Positions 1-5,219 of a stretch of DNA of 5,474 nucleotides are shown in pieces. A model generated the notes under the pieces. The model ran no database searches and was not told the DNA's origin. It was given only the letters and a program-made list of their open reading frames with translations. The stretch covers positions 1 through 5,474 of the forward strand of contig JAASSE010000100.1 in the NCBI GenBank assembly GCA_021768055.1, written 5' to 3'. This stretch comes from Gammaproteobacteria bacterium (GTDB lineage Bacteria; Pseudomonadota; Gammaproteobacteria; SZUA-229). Made by a program: the position numbers and the translations under genes. Every line of letters starts with the position of its first letter. Position 1 is the stretch's first letter.

Positions 1-1
1 C

Positions 2-1309
2 ATCGGATTGTGTGCCGCGCTCCGTTCACAGGGCCTGGCCGTACAGCCATACAAAAAAGGGCCGGACTATATTGACCCGCACTGGCTGGCAAAAGCCGCA
101 GGACGGGAATGTTACAACCTTGATTTCTATACCATGGACCATGATGAAATCCTGGAGCGATATCATTTGCATTCAGATGATGCAGATATTTCTATCATCG
201 AGGGAAACAAGGGACTGTATGACGGACTGGATCTGGATGGCAGCAACAGTAACGCGGCACTGGCTACATTACTCGAAACACCCGTCGTGCTGGTGCTGGA
301 TGCGCGTGGCATGACGCGTGGTGTAGCACCCCTGATACTGGGTTACCAGGCTTTCGATGAGCACATCAACATCCGTGGCGTTATTCTGAACAATCTCGGC
401 GGTTACCGCCATGAAGACAAGTTACGCAAAGTGATTGAACACTACACGGATGTACAGGTCATAGGGGCTGTGCATTATGATGCCGGGCTGGATATCGAAG
501 AGCGCCATCTGGGCTTGATACCGAGCCACGAAGATGCAGAATGTCTTAGCAAAATCAATAATTTGAAGCAATCTATTGAGAAACAGGTCGATCTGGAGGC
601 GCTGCTCAAAATTGCCAGCACCGATATTCCTGTTGCTTCACCATCAGTGACGGTCGGGCCCCTGGCTGACCAGGGTGAACTGGCCATCGGTATCATTGAG
701 AACGCAGCTTTCGGTTTCTACTACCCGGATGATCTCGAGGCAATGCGGCAGGCAGGTGCGACGCTGGTATCAATTGACTGCTTTACAGACAGCACGCTGC
801 CCGATATCGACGCCCTGTTTATCGGCGGTGGCTTTCCTGAGACACATATGCAACAACTGGAAAACAACGCTGCGTTCCGCAATCACCTGGCACAGGCCAT
901 AGATAACGGTCTACCGGTTTATGCTGAATGCGGAGGACTCATGTACCTGGCGCAATCTATCGAATGGAACGGGCAGAAACATGACATGGTCGGTGCCATA
1001 CCGGCCGATATAATGATGGAAGACAGACCACAGGGCCGGGGCTATGTACAGCTAGAAGAAATGGAAGATGGTCTCTGGCCAATATCAGGTCATACCCTGC
1101 CTGCCCATGAATTTCACTATTCAAGATTTATAAATCTGGATAAAAATGCTAGATTTGCATATCGCGTATTGCGCGGTACTGGAATTGACGGCAAATATGA
1201 TGGCTATATTCGCAACAATATGCTCGCCTGCTATACGCACCAGCGTAATACCAGGAACAATAACTGGGTCGAGCGCTTTATAACGTTTGTTCATCAATGT
1301 AAAAATTAA
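2..1309 (+). CDS. dsrN: Sirohaem amidase DsrN (CobB/CbiA-type glutamine amidotransferase), 5' end outside window
   Basis: This is the C-terminal 435 residues of a cobyrinic acid a,c-diamide synthase family protein. The family uses ATP and glutamine to amidate carboxylates on tetrapyrroles; in rDsr operons the member DsrN is assigned to amidation of sirohaem to the sirohaem amide of DsrAB. The reading frame is open from base 2 and begins IGLCAALRSQG, just after where the P-loop (GKTT) should be, so roughly 15-25 residues are missing to the left; the TTG at base 8 is not a start. Seen motifs: KKGPDYIDPHW (53-85), EGNKGLYDGLD (200-232), GGGFPETH (824-847), the amidotransferase nucleophile Cys in AECGGLMYL (codon 929-931) and HEFHYS with the partner His (about 1106-1123). 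The choice of DsrN over a B12 enzyme rests on the adjacent dsrR and the absence of other cobalamin genes. A CbiA/CobB of the B12 pathway is the alternative. Confidence 0.87.
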   Translation: MGLCAALRSQGLAVQPYKKGPDYIDPHWLAKAAGRECYNLDFYTMDHDEILERYHLHSDDADISIIEGNKGLYDGLDLDGSNSNAALATLLETPVVLVLDARGMTRGVAPLILGYQAFDEHINIRGVILNNLGGYRHEDKLRKVIEHYTDVQVIGAVHYDAGLDIEERHLGLIPSHEDAECLSKINNLKQSIEKQVDLEALLKIASTDIPVASPSVTVGPLADQGELAIGIIENAAFGFYYPDDLEAMRQAGATLVSIDCFTDSTLPDIDALFIGGGFPETHMQQLENNAAFRNHLAQAIDNGLPVYAECGGLMYLAQSIEWNGQKHDMVGAIPADIMMEDRPQGRGYVQLEEMEDGLWPISGHTLPAHEFHYSRFINLDKNARFAYRVLRGTGIDGKYDGYIRNNMLACYTHQRNTRNNNWVERFITFVHQCKN

Positions 1310-1317
1310 TAAAAGTC

Positions 1318-1635
1318 ATGATTACTATTACTGAACAAGCCGCCAAACAAATCAAGCTATCCTCCAAACAAGGCAACACGGAAGGCATGCCATTGCGTAT
1401 CGCTGCAACCAGAAATGCTGATGACAGTATTCACTATGGCATGGGCTTTGATGACAGCAAGGATGACGATATCAAGGTCACTTCTGAAGATATAGAAATC
1501 ATTATTTCACCGGTCAGTGCCGAATTATTAAAGGATACGGTACTGGATTTTGTAGAACTGGAACCCGGTAAACATCAGTTCATTTTTATGAATCCAAATG
1601 ATCCTAGCTATAAGCCGCCACAAGACGATTCATAA
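1318..1635 (+). CDS. dsrR: DsrR, IscA/HesB-fold protein without cysteines
   Basis: A 105-residue protein with the A-type carrier fold: N-terminal ITITEQAAKQIK, a central strand region LRIAATRNADDSIHYGMGFDD and the late block IIISPVSAELLKDTVLDFVEL. IscA-type carriers ligate iron or Fe-S with three cysteines, one mid-protein and a CxC near the C-terminus. This protein contains none: the mid position is in LRIAATRN and the C-terminal CGCG segment is replaced by MNPNDPSYKPP. Cysteine loss and position right after dsrN match DsrR of Allochromatium vinosum, described as an IscA-like protein that binds neither iron nor Fe-S and influences sulfur oxidation. The ATG lies 8 bases after the dsrN stop; no good Shine-Dalgarno is visible, so translational coupling is likely. 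A divergent HesB-family protein of unknown role is the alternative if the neighbouring operon is not dsr. Confidence 0.84.
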   Translation: MITITEQAAKQIKLSSKQGNTEGMPLRIAATRNADDSIHYGMGFDDSKDDDIKVTSEDIEIIISPVSAELLKDTVLDFVELEPGKHQFIFMNPNDPSYKPPQDDS

Positions 1636-1683
1636 ACCTGTTTCATACATCAGCAACTGTCTTTCAGGCACAGTGCCATTCAG

Positions 1684-2814
1684 ATGGGTAACAATCAAAT
1701 AAACTGGAGCATCGAGTCACTTAACACGCTCTACCAGATTAGCAGTGTTATAAATCTTGCCAGCACGCGCGAGGAATTGCTGTCTGACTTTAACCGCACT
1801 TTTACCAGGAACATAGGTGCTGACGCCAGTATCGTTCGCCTGTTAACAGATGATGGCTGGATGGAGATAGTATCCAGTTATGGTATAGATGATACTGATC
1901 TGAAAATTTTTCAGAAAACCCCTATCGACGGAACAATGTTCAGTCGCACCAGTGAAACGATTCATGAAAGCACTGAACCGTTCCTGCAAGAAATTCATAC
2001 AGACGGAAAATATAAAATCTATACCATTCCTGTACGCCACATAGTTCGCACACGCGGTGTTATAAATATTTTCTCGAGAACCCCTATCAAGTTCACTGAT
2101 GAAACACACCAATTGTGGTTGAAAGTAGGAGAACACCTCGGACAGGCACTGGAAAAACTCGACGAAGAATCAGACGCCAAACAGCAACTGATCCAGAACG
2201 AACGCAATATGATCGCCAATGAATTACACGACTCACTGGCACAGACACTTGCGTCCGTTCGCTTCCAGGTACGCGTGCTGGATGAAGCCCTGCAACCGAC
2301 CTCCGAATTCACCACCATCAACAGTATTGAACGGGTCGAACACGGTCTCGACGAAGCATATACCGACCTGCGCGAGCTCATTGCACACTGCCGTATTCCC
2401 GTTGAAAAACAAGGACTTATTCCATCAATTAAACGTGTTGTCGAAAAATTTCGTGAAGATACCAATATACATATCCTGTTACAATGCGAATGCGATAACC
2501 CGGATATACCGGGAAACATGGAAATGAATGTCTACCGGATTGTGCAGGAGGCACTGACCAACATCAGAAAGCACGCTGACGCGCATATTGTTCGTGTACT
2601 GTTGCAATGCGATGATGATGGTAACTTTCGTGTACTCATTGAAAATGACGGCCAGGGTTTTAACATGGAAGAGATTCAAAGCGATGCCGGGACACACCTT
2701 GGCCTGACCATTATGCAGGAAAGGGCCCGACACCTGGGTGGCTCGCTGAAAATAGACAGTAATCCTGATGAAGGCACCCGGGTAGAATTAAACTTCAACT
2801 ACAAGCCAGATTAA
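1684..2814 (+). CDS. Soluble GAF-domain sensor histidine kinase, NarX/HisKA_3 type
   Basis: A 376-residue kinase without signal peptide or membrane segment, hence cytoplasmic. Residues about 15-155 look like a GAF sensor domain (NTLYQISSVINLASTREELL at its start, then IVRLLTDDGWMEIVSSYG). It is followed by a short coiled linker (ALEKLDEESDAKQQLIQNE), the dimerisation/phosphoacceptor helix ERNMIANELHDSLAQ with phosphoacceptor His182, and a HATPase domain: N box RIVQEALTNIRKHA (Asn293), G1 box NDGQGF (321-326) and G2 region HLGLTIMQERA. The HDSLAQ motif places it with NarX-type kinases, whose D and Q also serve phosphatase activity. All key residues are present. The GAF region has no cysteine, so an NreB-like Cys-ligated Fe-S sensor is unlikely; the ligand is unknown. 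The start is the first in-frame ATG, 48 bases after dsrR, with a weak Shine-Dalgarno. The partner is the next gene. Confidence 0.93.
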   Translation: MGNNQINWSIESLNTLYQISSVINLASTREELLSDFNRTFTRNIGADASIVRLLTDDGWMEIVSSYGIDDTDLKIFQKTPIDGTMFSRTSETIHESTEPFLQEIHTDGKYKIYTIPVRHIVRTRGVINIFSRTPIKFTDETHQLWLKVGEHLGQALEKLDEESDAKQQLIQNERNMIANELHDSLAQTLASVRFQVRVLDEALQPTSEFTTINSIERVEHGLDEAYTDLRELIAHCRIPVEKQGLIPSIKRVVEKFREDTNIHILLQCECDNPDIPGNMEMNVYRIVQEALTNIRKHADAHIVRVLLQCDDDGNFRVLIENDGQGFNMEEIQSDAGTHLGLTIMQERARHLGGSLKIDSNPDEGTRVELNFNYKPD

Positions 2815-2832
2815 CCAGAAACGATTAAAGCC

Positions 2833-3483
2833 ATGCGCGTACTGATAATTGATGATCACGCCCTGTTTCGTGACGGCCTGCAAGGCCTGCTTGAACAGCG
2901 CGGCATTGAGGTTGCGGGCGCTGTTGCTTCGGGTGCTGAAGGCATCAAACTGACCGAAGAGCTGAAGCCGGATATCGTTCTGCTGGACCTGCGCATGCCG
3001 GACATGGGCGGGCTTGAAGTTTTACAAAAGCTTAAGGCAAATAAATCGACCATACCGGTAGTAATGCTGACAACAAGTAATGAGGAATCTGATCTTATTA
3101 AGTCATTGCGCTCGGGCGCACAGGGATATTTACTGAAAGACATGGAACCGGATGAGCTTGTCAGCGCATTGCGGGACATCGAAAATGGTAAGAATGTTGT
3201 CGCACAGGATCTGACTGATGCACTTGCGCGTATGGTCCAGGGCGACACCAATATTACCGATGAAGAAGGGCCATTCTCGGAACTTACACCGCGGGAAATG
3301 GAAATTCTGTGCTTACTGGCCGAGGGCCAGAGCAATAAACTGATTGCGCGTAACCTGGGCATTTCGGATGGTACCGTGAAGCTTCACGTCAAGGCCATTT
3401 TGAGAAAGCTGGGCATACACTCCCGCGTTGAAGCCGCTGTCATCGCCGTTGAGCAGGGATTGCGTAAAAACAGGCAGAGCTGA
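2833..3483 (+). CDS. NarL/FixJ-family response regulator (REC + LuxR-type HTH)
   Basis: A 216-residue DNA-binding response regulator. The receiver domain (1 to about 118) shows the acidic pocket Asp7-Asp8 (LIIDDHALFRDGL), phosphoacceptor Asp52 in LLDLRMPDMGG, the switch Thr in VVMLTTSN and Lys102 in YLLKDMEPDELV. After a linker rich in acidic residues (about 130-150), the LuxR-type helix-turn-helix runs from SELTPREMEILCLLAEG through NKLIARNLGISDGTVKLHV to KAILRKLGIHSR. The length is normal for the family and no residue is missing. It starts 18 bases after the kinase stop and is its obvious cognate partner. The overall sequence resembles NarL, but nitrate control cannot be inferred from that; targets are unknown, with the adjoining dsr operon the natural candidate. 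No strong Shine-Dalgarno precedes the ATG. Confidence 0.95.
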   Translation: MRVLIIDDHALFRDGLQGLLEQRGIEVAGAVASGAEGIKLTEELKPDIVLLDLRMPDMGGLEVLQKLKANKSTIPVVMLTTSNEESDLIKSLRSGAQGYLLKDMEPDELVSALRDIENGKNVVAQDLTDALARMVQGDTNITDEEGPFSELTPREMEILCLLAEGQSNKLIARNLGISDGTVKLHVKAILRKLGIHSRVEAAVIAVEQGLRKNRQS

Positions 3484-3487
3484 GCCA

Positions 3488-3973
3488 ATGAAAACATTTA
3501 AAGAAATTGTCGAACTGGCAAGACAGGAAGTGTCCGAACTGTTTCCCTGGGACGTTGAAGAACGTATAAACGCAAACAAGGAGCTGTTACTGCTCGACAT
3601 TCGGGAAGAATGTGAATATGTAGCACTTCATATAGAACATTCCATGCTGATCCCACGCGGTATCCTTGAAACCGCCTGTGAAGAAGAATACGAAGATTCT
3701 GTACCAGAACTAATAGATTCGAGAGACCGGGAAATCATAATTATTTGCCGTTCCGGAAACCGCAGCATTCTGGCTGCACAAAGCATGCAGTGGCTGGGTT
3801 ATAAAAATGTTACATCCATGAAAACAGGTTTGCGCGGATGGAATGATTATGAGCTGCCATTGATTAACCGTTTTAAAGAAGTTGTTGGAGCTGATGACGC
3901 GGAACAACTTCTCGATGCCGGTTTTTGTTCAACCATGATGCACCCGGACAGGCGAACTATTATTGACGATTAG
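3488..3973 (+). CDS. Single-domain rhodanese-like sulfurtransferase
   Basis: A 161-residue cytoplasmic protein with one rhodanese domain (about 20-127). Recognisable blocks are LLLLDIREECEY, an IPRGILE segment, the active-site loop CRSGNRS with persulfide-forming Cys87, and GLRGWNDYELPL closing the domain. Rhodaneses carry sulfane sulfur as a cysteine persulfide and pass it to thiol acceptors. A short N-terminal helix precedes the domain, and a tail of about 35 residues follows, with a further Cys147 in AGFCSTMMHPDRR. The chosen ATG is 4 bases after the response-regulator stop; the frame stays open 20 codons further upstream from an ATG at 3428, but that start would lie deep inside the regulator's HTH and gives no recognisable protein. 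The operon-like position after dsrR and the regulator pair suggests a link to sulfur oxidation or its sensing, which is inference. The stop codon lies in the left arm of the palindromic repeat. Confidence 0.9.
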   Translation: MKTFKEIVELARQEVSELFPWDVEERINANKELLLLDIREECEYVALHIEHSMLIPRGILETACEEEYEDSVPELIDSRDREIIIICRSGNRSILAAQSMQWLGYKNVTSMKTGLRGWNDYELPLINRFKEVVGADDAEQLLDAGFCSTMMHPDRRTIIDD

Positions 3974-4036
3974 GAACGGCTTTAGCCGCGAAAAAAGTTA
4001 ATCATTGTGCCCGGTTCGCGGCTAAAGCCGCTCCTA
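3971..4036. repeat. Inverted REP-like doublet (REPIN-like) between convergent genes
   Basis: Two 22-base arms, 3971-3992 and 4015-4036, are inverted copies with one mismatch (A3976 pairs opposite C4031), separated by 22 bases. Each arm has its own hairpin core: CGGCTTTAGCCG at 3977-3988 and GCGGCTAAAGCCGC at 4018-4031. The arm sequence TAGGAGCGGCTTTAGCCGCG is, from memory, a very common extragenic palindrome in gammaproteobacterial genomes, and the head-to-head pair is the layout of REP doublets. The left arm includes the rhodanese TAG stop, and the right arm ends 5 bases before the S24 gene's stop. It probably protects or ends both convergent transcripts, but no long T-run follows on either strand, so a classic intrinsic terminator is not claimed. 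Confidence 0.78.
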
Positions 4037-4041
4037 CATAT

Positions 4042-4368
4042 TTAATCCCGGTCGTAATGCTTGTGATCCTTACGTCTGCGCCCTGCTTTTTGTGATACCA
4101 CGCCTTTTATTGCATCCATACCTTCGATTTCAACAGTATCGTATAAATCGTTCAGCGGCACCAGGTAATAGCGCTGTTCATGAATCCGGAGCTGCCTGAA
4201 AATATATTCATTATCATGCATGGCGATGACATAACTGCCGTCCCTGATCGCACCGGCAGGGTCGATTACGATAACCGATCCTTCCTCGAACTCGGGCAGC
4301 ATGCTGTCGCCCAGCACGCGTAAGGCGAACGGTTCACTTTCGGCACAGCCTGAACTGCAAAAAGACAT
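4042..4368 (-). CDS. Short S24/LexA-fold protein, no HTH, catalytic Lys apparently Arg
   Basis: A 108-residue protein that is essentially one S24 (LexA/signal-peptidase-like) domain. The family serine motif is present: FALRVLGDSMLPEFEEG with Ser22, followed by VIVIDPAG. In LexA and UmuD the catalytic Lys sits in a V-K-R-L type strand; the matching strand here is EYIFRQLRI, with Arg58 where Lys is expected, so self-cleavage is doubtful. There is no DNA-binding domain: the protein starts MSFCSSGCAESEP, with a Cys4/Cys8 pair, directly ahead of the S24 fold. It ends in a very basic tail, AGRRRKDHKHYDRD. The start is well supported by AGGAG 6 bases upstream and a TATAAT further up. It is transcribed divergently from slyD. 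Function is unknown; it may be an adaptor, a non-cleaving S24 relative, or a partner for nucleic acid through its tail. Confidence 0.82.
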   Translation of the reverse strand: MSFCSSGCAESEPFALRVLGDSMLPEFEEGSVIVIDPAGAIRDGSYVIAMHDNEYIFRQLRIHEQRYYLVPLNDLYDTVEIEGMDAIKGVVSQKAGRRRKDHKHYDRD

Positions 4369-4374
4369 CTTAAG

Positions 4375-4379
4375 CTCCT
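4375..4379 (-). promoter_or_regulatory. Shine-Dalgarno of the S24-fold gene
   Basis: On the minus strand AGGAG lies 6 bases before the ATG at 4368. It is the clearest ribosome-binding site in the window and fixes this start; no alternative start further upstream has comparable support. Confidence 0.8.
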
Positions 4380-4394
4380 GATTCAGTAAAGATA

Positions 4395-4423
4395 ATTATA
4401 CATTTTTCAGACCCGCCACTCCA
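4395..4423 (-). promoter_or_regulatory. Probable promoter of the S24-fold gene
   Basis: The minus strand reads a perfect TATAAT -10 box at 4400-4395. A -35 element at 17-base spacing (4423-4418) would be TGGAGT, a poor match. A TG dinucleotide directly abuts the -10 box, without the single spacer base of a true extended -10. Transcription would start near 4388, about 20 bases before the ATG, with the Shine-Dalgarno correctly inside the leader. Confidence 0.5.
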
Positions 4424-4441
4424 TTACGATGATGTATGCAT

Positions 4442-4467
4442 GTTGTATTTGTGAGAAAATACGCAAC
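4442..4467. promoter_or_regulatory. Palindrome in the S24-slyD divergent region
   Basis: GTATTT (4445-4450) and AAATAC (4457-4462) are perfect inverted repeats around a 6-base centre. The symmetry continues outward as GTTG (4442-4444 plus shared base) and CAAC (4464-4467) if a 2-base offset is allowed. It lies about 32-57 bases before the slyD ATG and upstream of the S24 promoter, where an operator for either gene could sit. No known regulator site is recognised. Confidence 0.3.
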
Positions 4468-4498
4468 ACGATTCACAGTTTGATAACACCCTTAATAC

Positions 4499-4978
4499 AT
4501 GACAGACACCATCAAGAAAGACAAATTCGTTTCCCTGACCTACACCATCACGGACGAGAACAACGAGATACTCGAACGTATGGATTTGCCGATCAAATAT
4601 ATTCATGGCCGCGACAGCCAGGTCATCGAGAAAATCGAGAACGCACTCGAAGGCTGCACTACCGGTGACGAAGTCAGCGTGGAGCTGTTGCCTTCTGAGG
4701 GTTTCGGTGAGCACCAGCCCGAACTCACCTACACCGATGATATTGAAAATGTTCCACCCGAATTCCGCCATGTTGGAGCCGAAATCGAGTTCCAGAACGA
4801 CAAGGGCGAATCCAGGATGTTTCGCGTTTCGAACATCGAGGACGGCAAACTTACCGTCGATGGCAACCACCCGTTTGCGGGAAAGATCATTACCTACAAT
4901 GTAACCGTGAATGAAGTACGCGATGCCACTCCCGAAGAAATGACTAATGGTGTAGCGCAAACACCCTCTCTGCACTGA
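4499..4978 (+). CDS. slyD: SlyD-like FKBP-type peptidyl-prolyl cis-trans isomerase
   Basis: A 159-residue cytoplasmic folding helper. The sequence follows SlyD from end to end: FKBP half 1 (about 1-68) with FVSLTYTITDENNEILE, YIHGRDSQVIEKIENALEG and GDEVSVELLPSEGFGEH; an inserted IF chaperone flap (about 70-120) containing YTDDIENVPPEF and FRVSNIEDGKL; and FKBP half 2 with TVDGNHPFAGKIITYNVTVNEVRDATPEEM. Proteins of this type isomerise X-Pro bonds and bind unfolded chains through the flap. Escherichia coli SlyD continues into a His/Cys-rich nickel-binding tail; here the protein stops soon after the second half (GVAQTPSLH), so a metal-delivery role is not supported. The ATG is the first possible start, because an in-frame TAA lies 6 bases upstream. 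There is no clear Shine-Dalgarno and no convincing promoter, and the leader is AT-rich. Confidence 0.93.
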   Translation: MTDTIKKDKFVSLTYTITDENNEILERMDLPIKYIHGRDSQVIEKIENALEGCTTGDEVSVELLPSEGFGEHQPELTYTDDIENVPPEFRHVGAEIEFQNDKGESRMFRVSNIEDGKLTVDGNHPFAGKIITYNVTVNEVRDATPEEMTNGVAQTPSLH

Positions 4979-5000
4979 TGCATTAAGGCCGCCTTCGACA

Positions 5001-5017
5001 AGCTGTATCATACAGCT
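5001..5017. promoter_or_regulatory. Perfect 17-base palindrome AGCTGTATcATACAGCT
   Basis: Eight-base arms AGCTGTAT and ATACAGCT flank a single C at 5009 with no mismatch. It sits 23 bases after the slyD stop and 2 bases before a TTGACA hexamer, the usual place for a dimeric regulator. As RNA it would form a 7-bp stem with a TCA loop, but no T-run follows, so a terminator is less likely. The CTGT...ACAG half-sites are 5 bases apart, not the 8 of the Escherichia coli LexA box. Confidence 0.45.
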
Positions 5018-5019
5018 GA

Positions 5020-5047
5020 TTGACAGCAAAAATCCTTGAAATACAAA
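5020..5047 (+). promoter_or_regulatory. Candidate promoter TTGACA-16-TACAAA
   Basis: A perfect -35 hexamer TTGACA (5020-5025) is followed after 16 bases by TACAAA (5042-5047), a four-of-six -10. It points toward the gene at 5220 and would give a leader of about 165 bases. The palindrome at 5001-5017 lies immediately upstream. Confidence 0.35.
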
Positions 5048-5065
5048 TAGATCCATTCCATGACT

Positions 5066-5102
5066 ATTGGTGCCTGCAGTTGCCATAGTTACCGGCATCA
5101 AT
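5066..5102 (+). other. Stem-loop in the leader before the 5220 gene
   Basis: ATTGGTGCC (5066-5074) pairs with GGCATCAAT (5094-5102) over nine positions, one of them G-U, around a 19-base loop. An outer pairing, TCCTTGA (5033-5039) with TCAAGGA (5113-5119), brackets it, and ATAGTT (5085-5090) can pair alternatively with AACTAT (5108-5113). Such competing stems suit a structured leader, but no known riboswitch family is recognised and chance is possible. Confidence 0.3.
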
Positions 5103-5124
5103 CCATCAACTATCAAGGACCTAC

Positions 5125-5141
5125 GCGCTTTTTTATAGCGC
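5125..5141 (+). other. GC-rich short hairpin in the leader
   Basis: GCGCT (5125-5129) and AGCGC (5137-5141) form a 5-bp stem around the loop TTTTTAT. A T5 run follows only at 5152-5156, separated by about ten bases, so it is a weak terminator or attenuator candidate at best. Confidence 0.25.
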
Positions 5142-5157
5142 CATAAAAGCCTTTTTA

Positions 5158-5186
5158 CTGAAAAAACCCTGCATTTAGGGTATCCT
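5158..5186 (+). promoter_or_regulatory. Candidate proximal promoter of the 5220 gene
   Basis: CTGAAA (5158-5163) and TATCCT (5181-5186) are four-of-six matches to -35 and -10 at the ideal 17-base spacing. Transcription would start near 5193, giving a leader of about 27 bases ahead of the ATG. The hairpin ACCCT-gcattt-AGGGT (5166-5181) lies inside the spacer region. Confidence 0.35.
5161..5181 (-). terminator. Weak minus-strand terminator-like hairpin
   Basis: Read on the minus strand, ACCCT and AGGGT form a 5-bp stem around AAATGC (5181-5166) and are followed directly by a run of six T (complement of 5166-5161). The shape is that of an intrinsic terminator, but the stem is short, and no minus-strand gene is seen to the right within the window. 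Confidence 0.25.
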
Positions 5187-5219
5187 TCGCGCTCCATAAT
5201 CGTCCGGACTCAGGTTTCC

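Noticed and set aside
8..10. TTG as the start of the first gene
   Set aside because: The frame is open to the window edge, and the residues before it (I-G) continue the conserved region after the P-loop, so the true start lies outside.
2856..3362. 168-codon minus-strand frame opposite the response regulator
   Set aside because: It is low-complexity and serine-rich, as expected from the complement of a regulator gene, with no motif.
1684..3483. Calling the two-component pair narX/narL
   Set aside because: The kinase has no periplasmic nitrate-sensing domain or membrane helices, and no nitrate respiration gene is in sight, so only family-level names are justified.
3428..3487. Upstream in-frame ATG that would add 20 residues to the rhodanese
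   Set aside because: It lies inside the HTH-coding end of the response regulator, and the extra residues do not resemble rhodanese N-termini. ATG 3488, four bases after the regulator stop, is the natural start.
3971..4036. CRISPR repeat or tRNA-like structure
   Set aside because: There are only two copies, inverted rather than direct, with no further spaced repeats and no cloverleaf; the sequence is a typical REP-like palindrome.
5001..5017. LexA (SOS) box reading of the palindrome, tempting because of the nearby S24 protein
   Set aside because: The CTGT and ACAG half-sites are 5 bases apart, whereas the gammaproteobacterial SOS box needs 8, and the S24 protein has no DNA-binding domain.
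4424..5197. 257-codon open frame on the minus strand, opposite slyD
   Set aside because: It covers the whole of slyD in antisense, has no recognisable domain and has no clear ribosome-binding site. SlyD on the plus strand matches its family throughout, so the long frame is a by-product of slyD codon usage.
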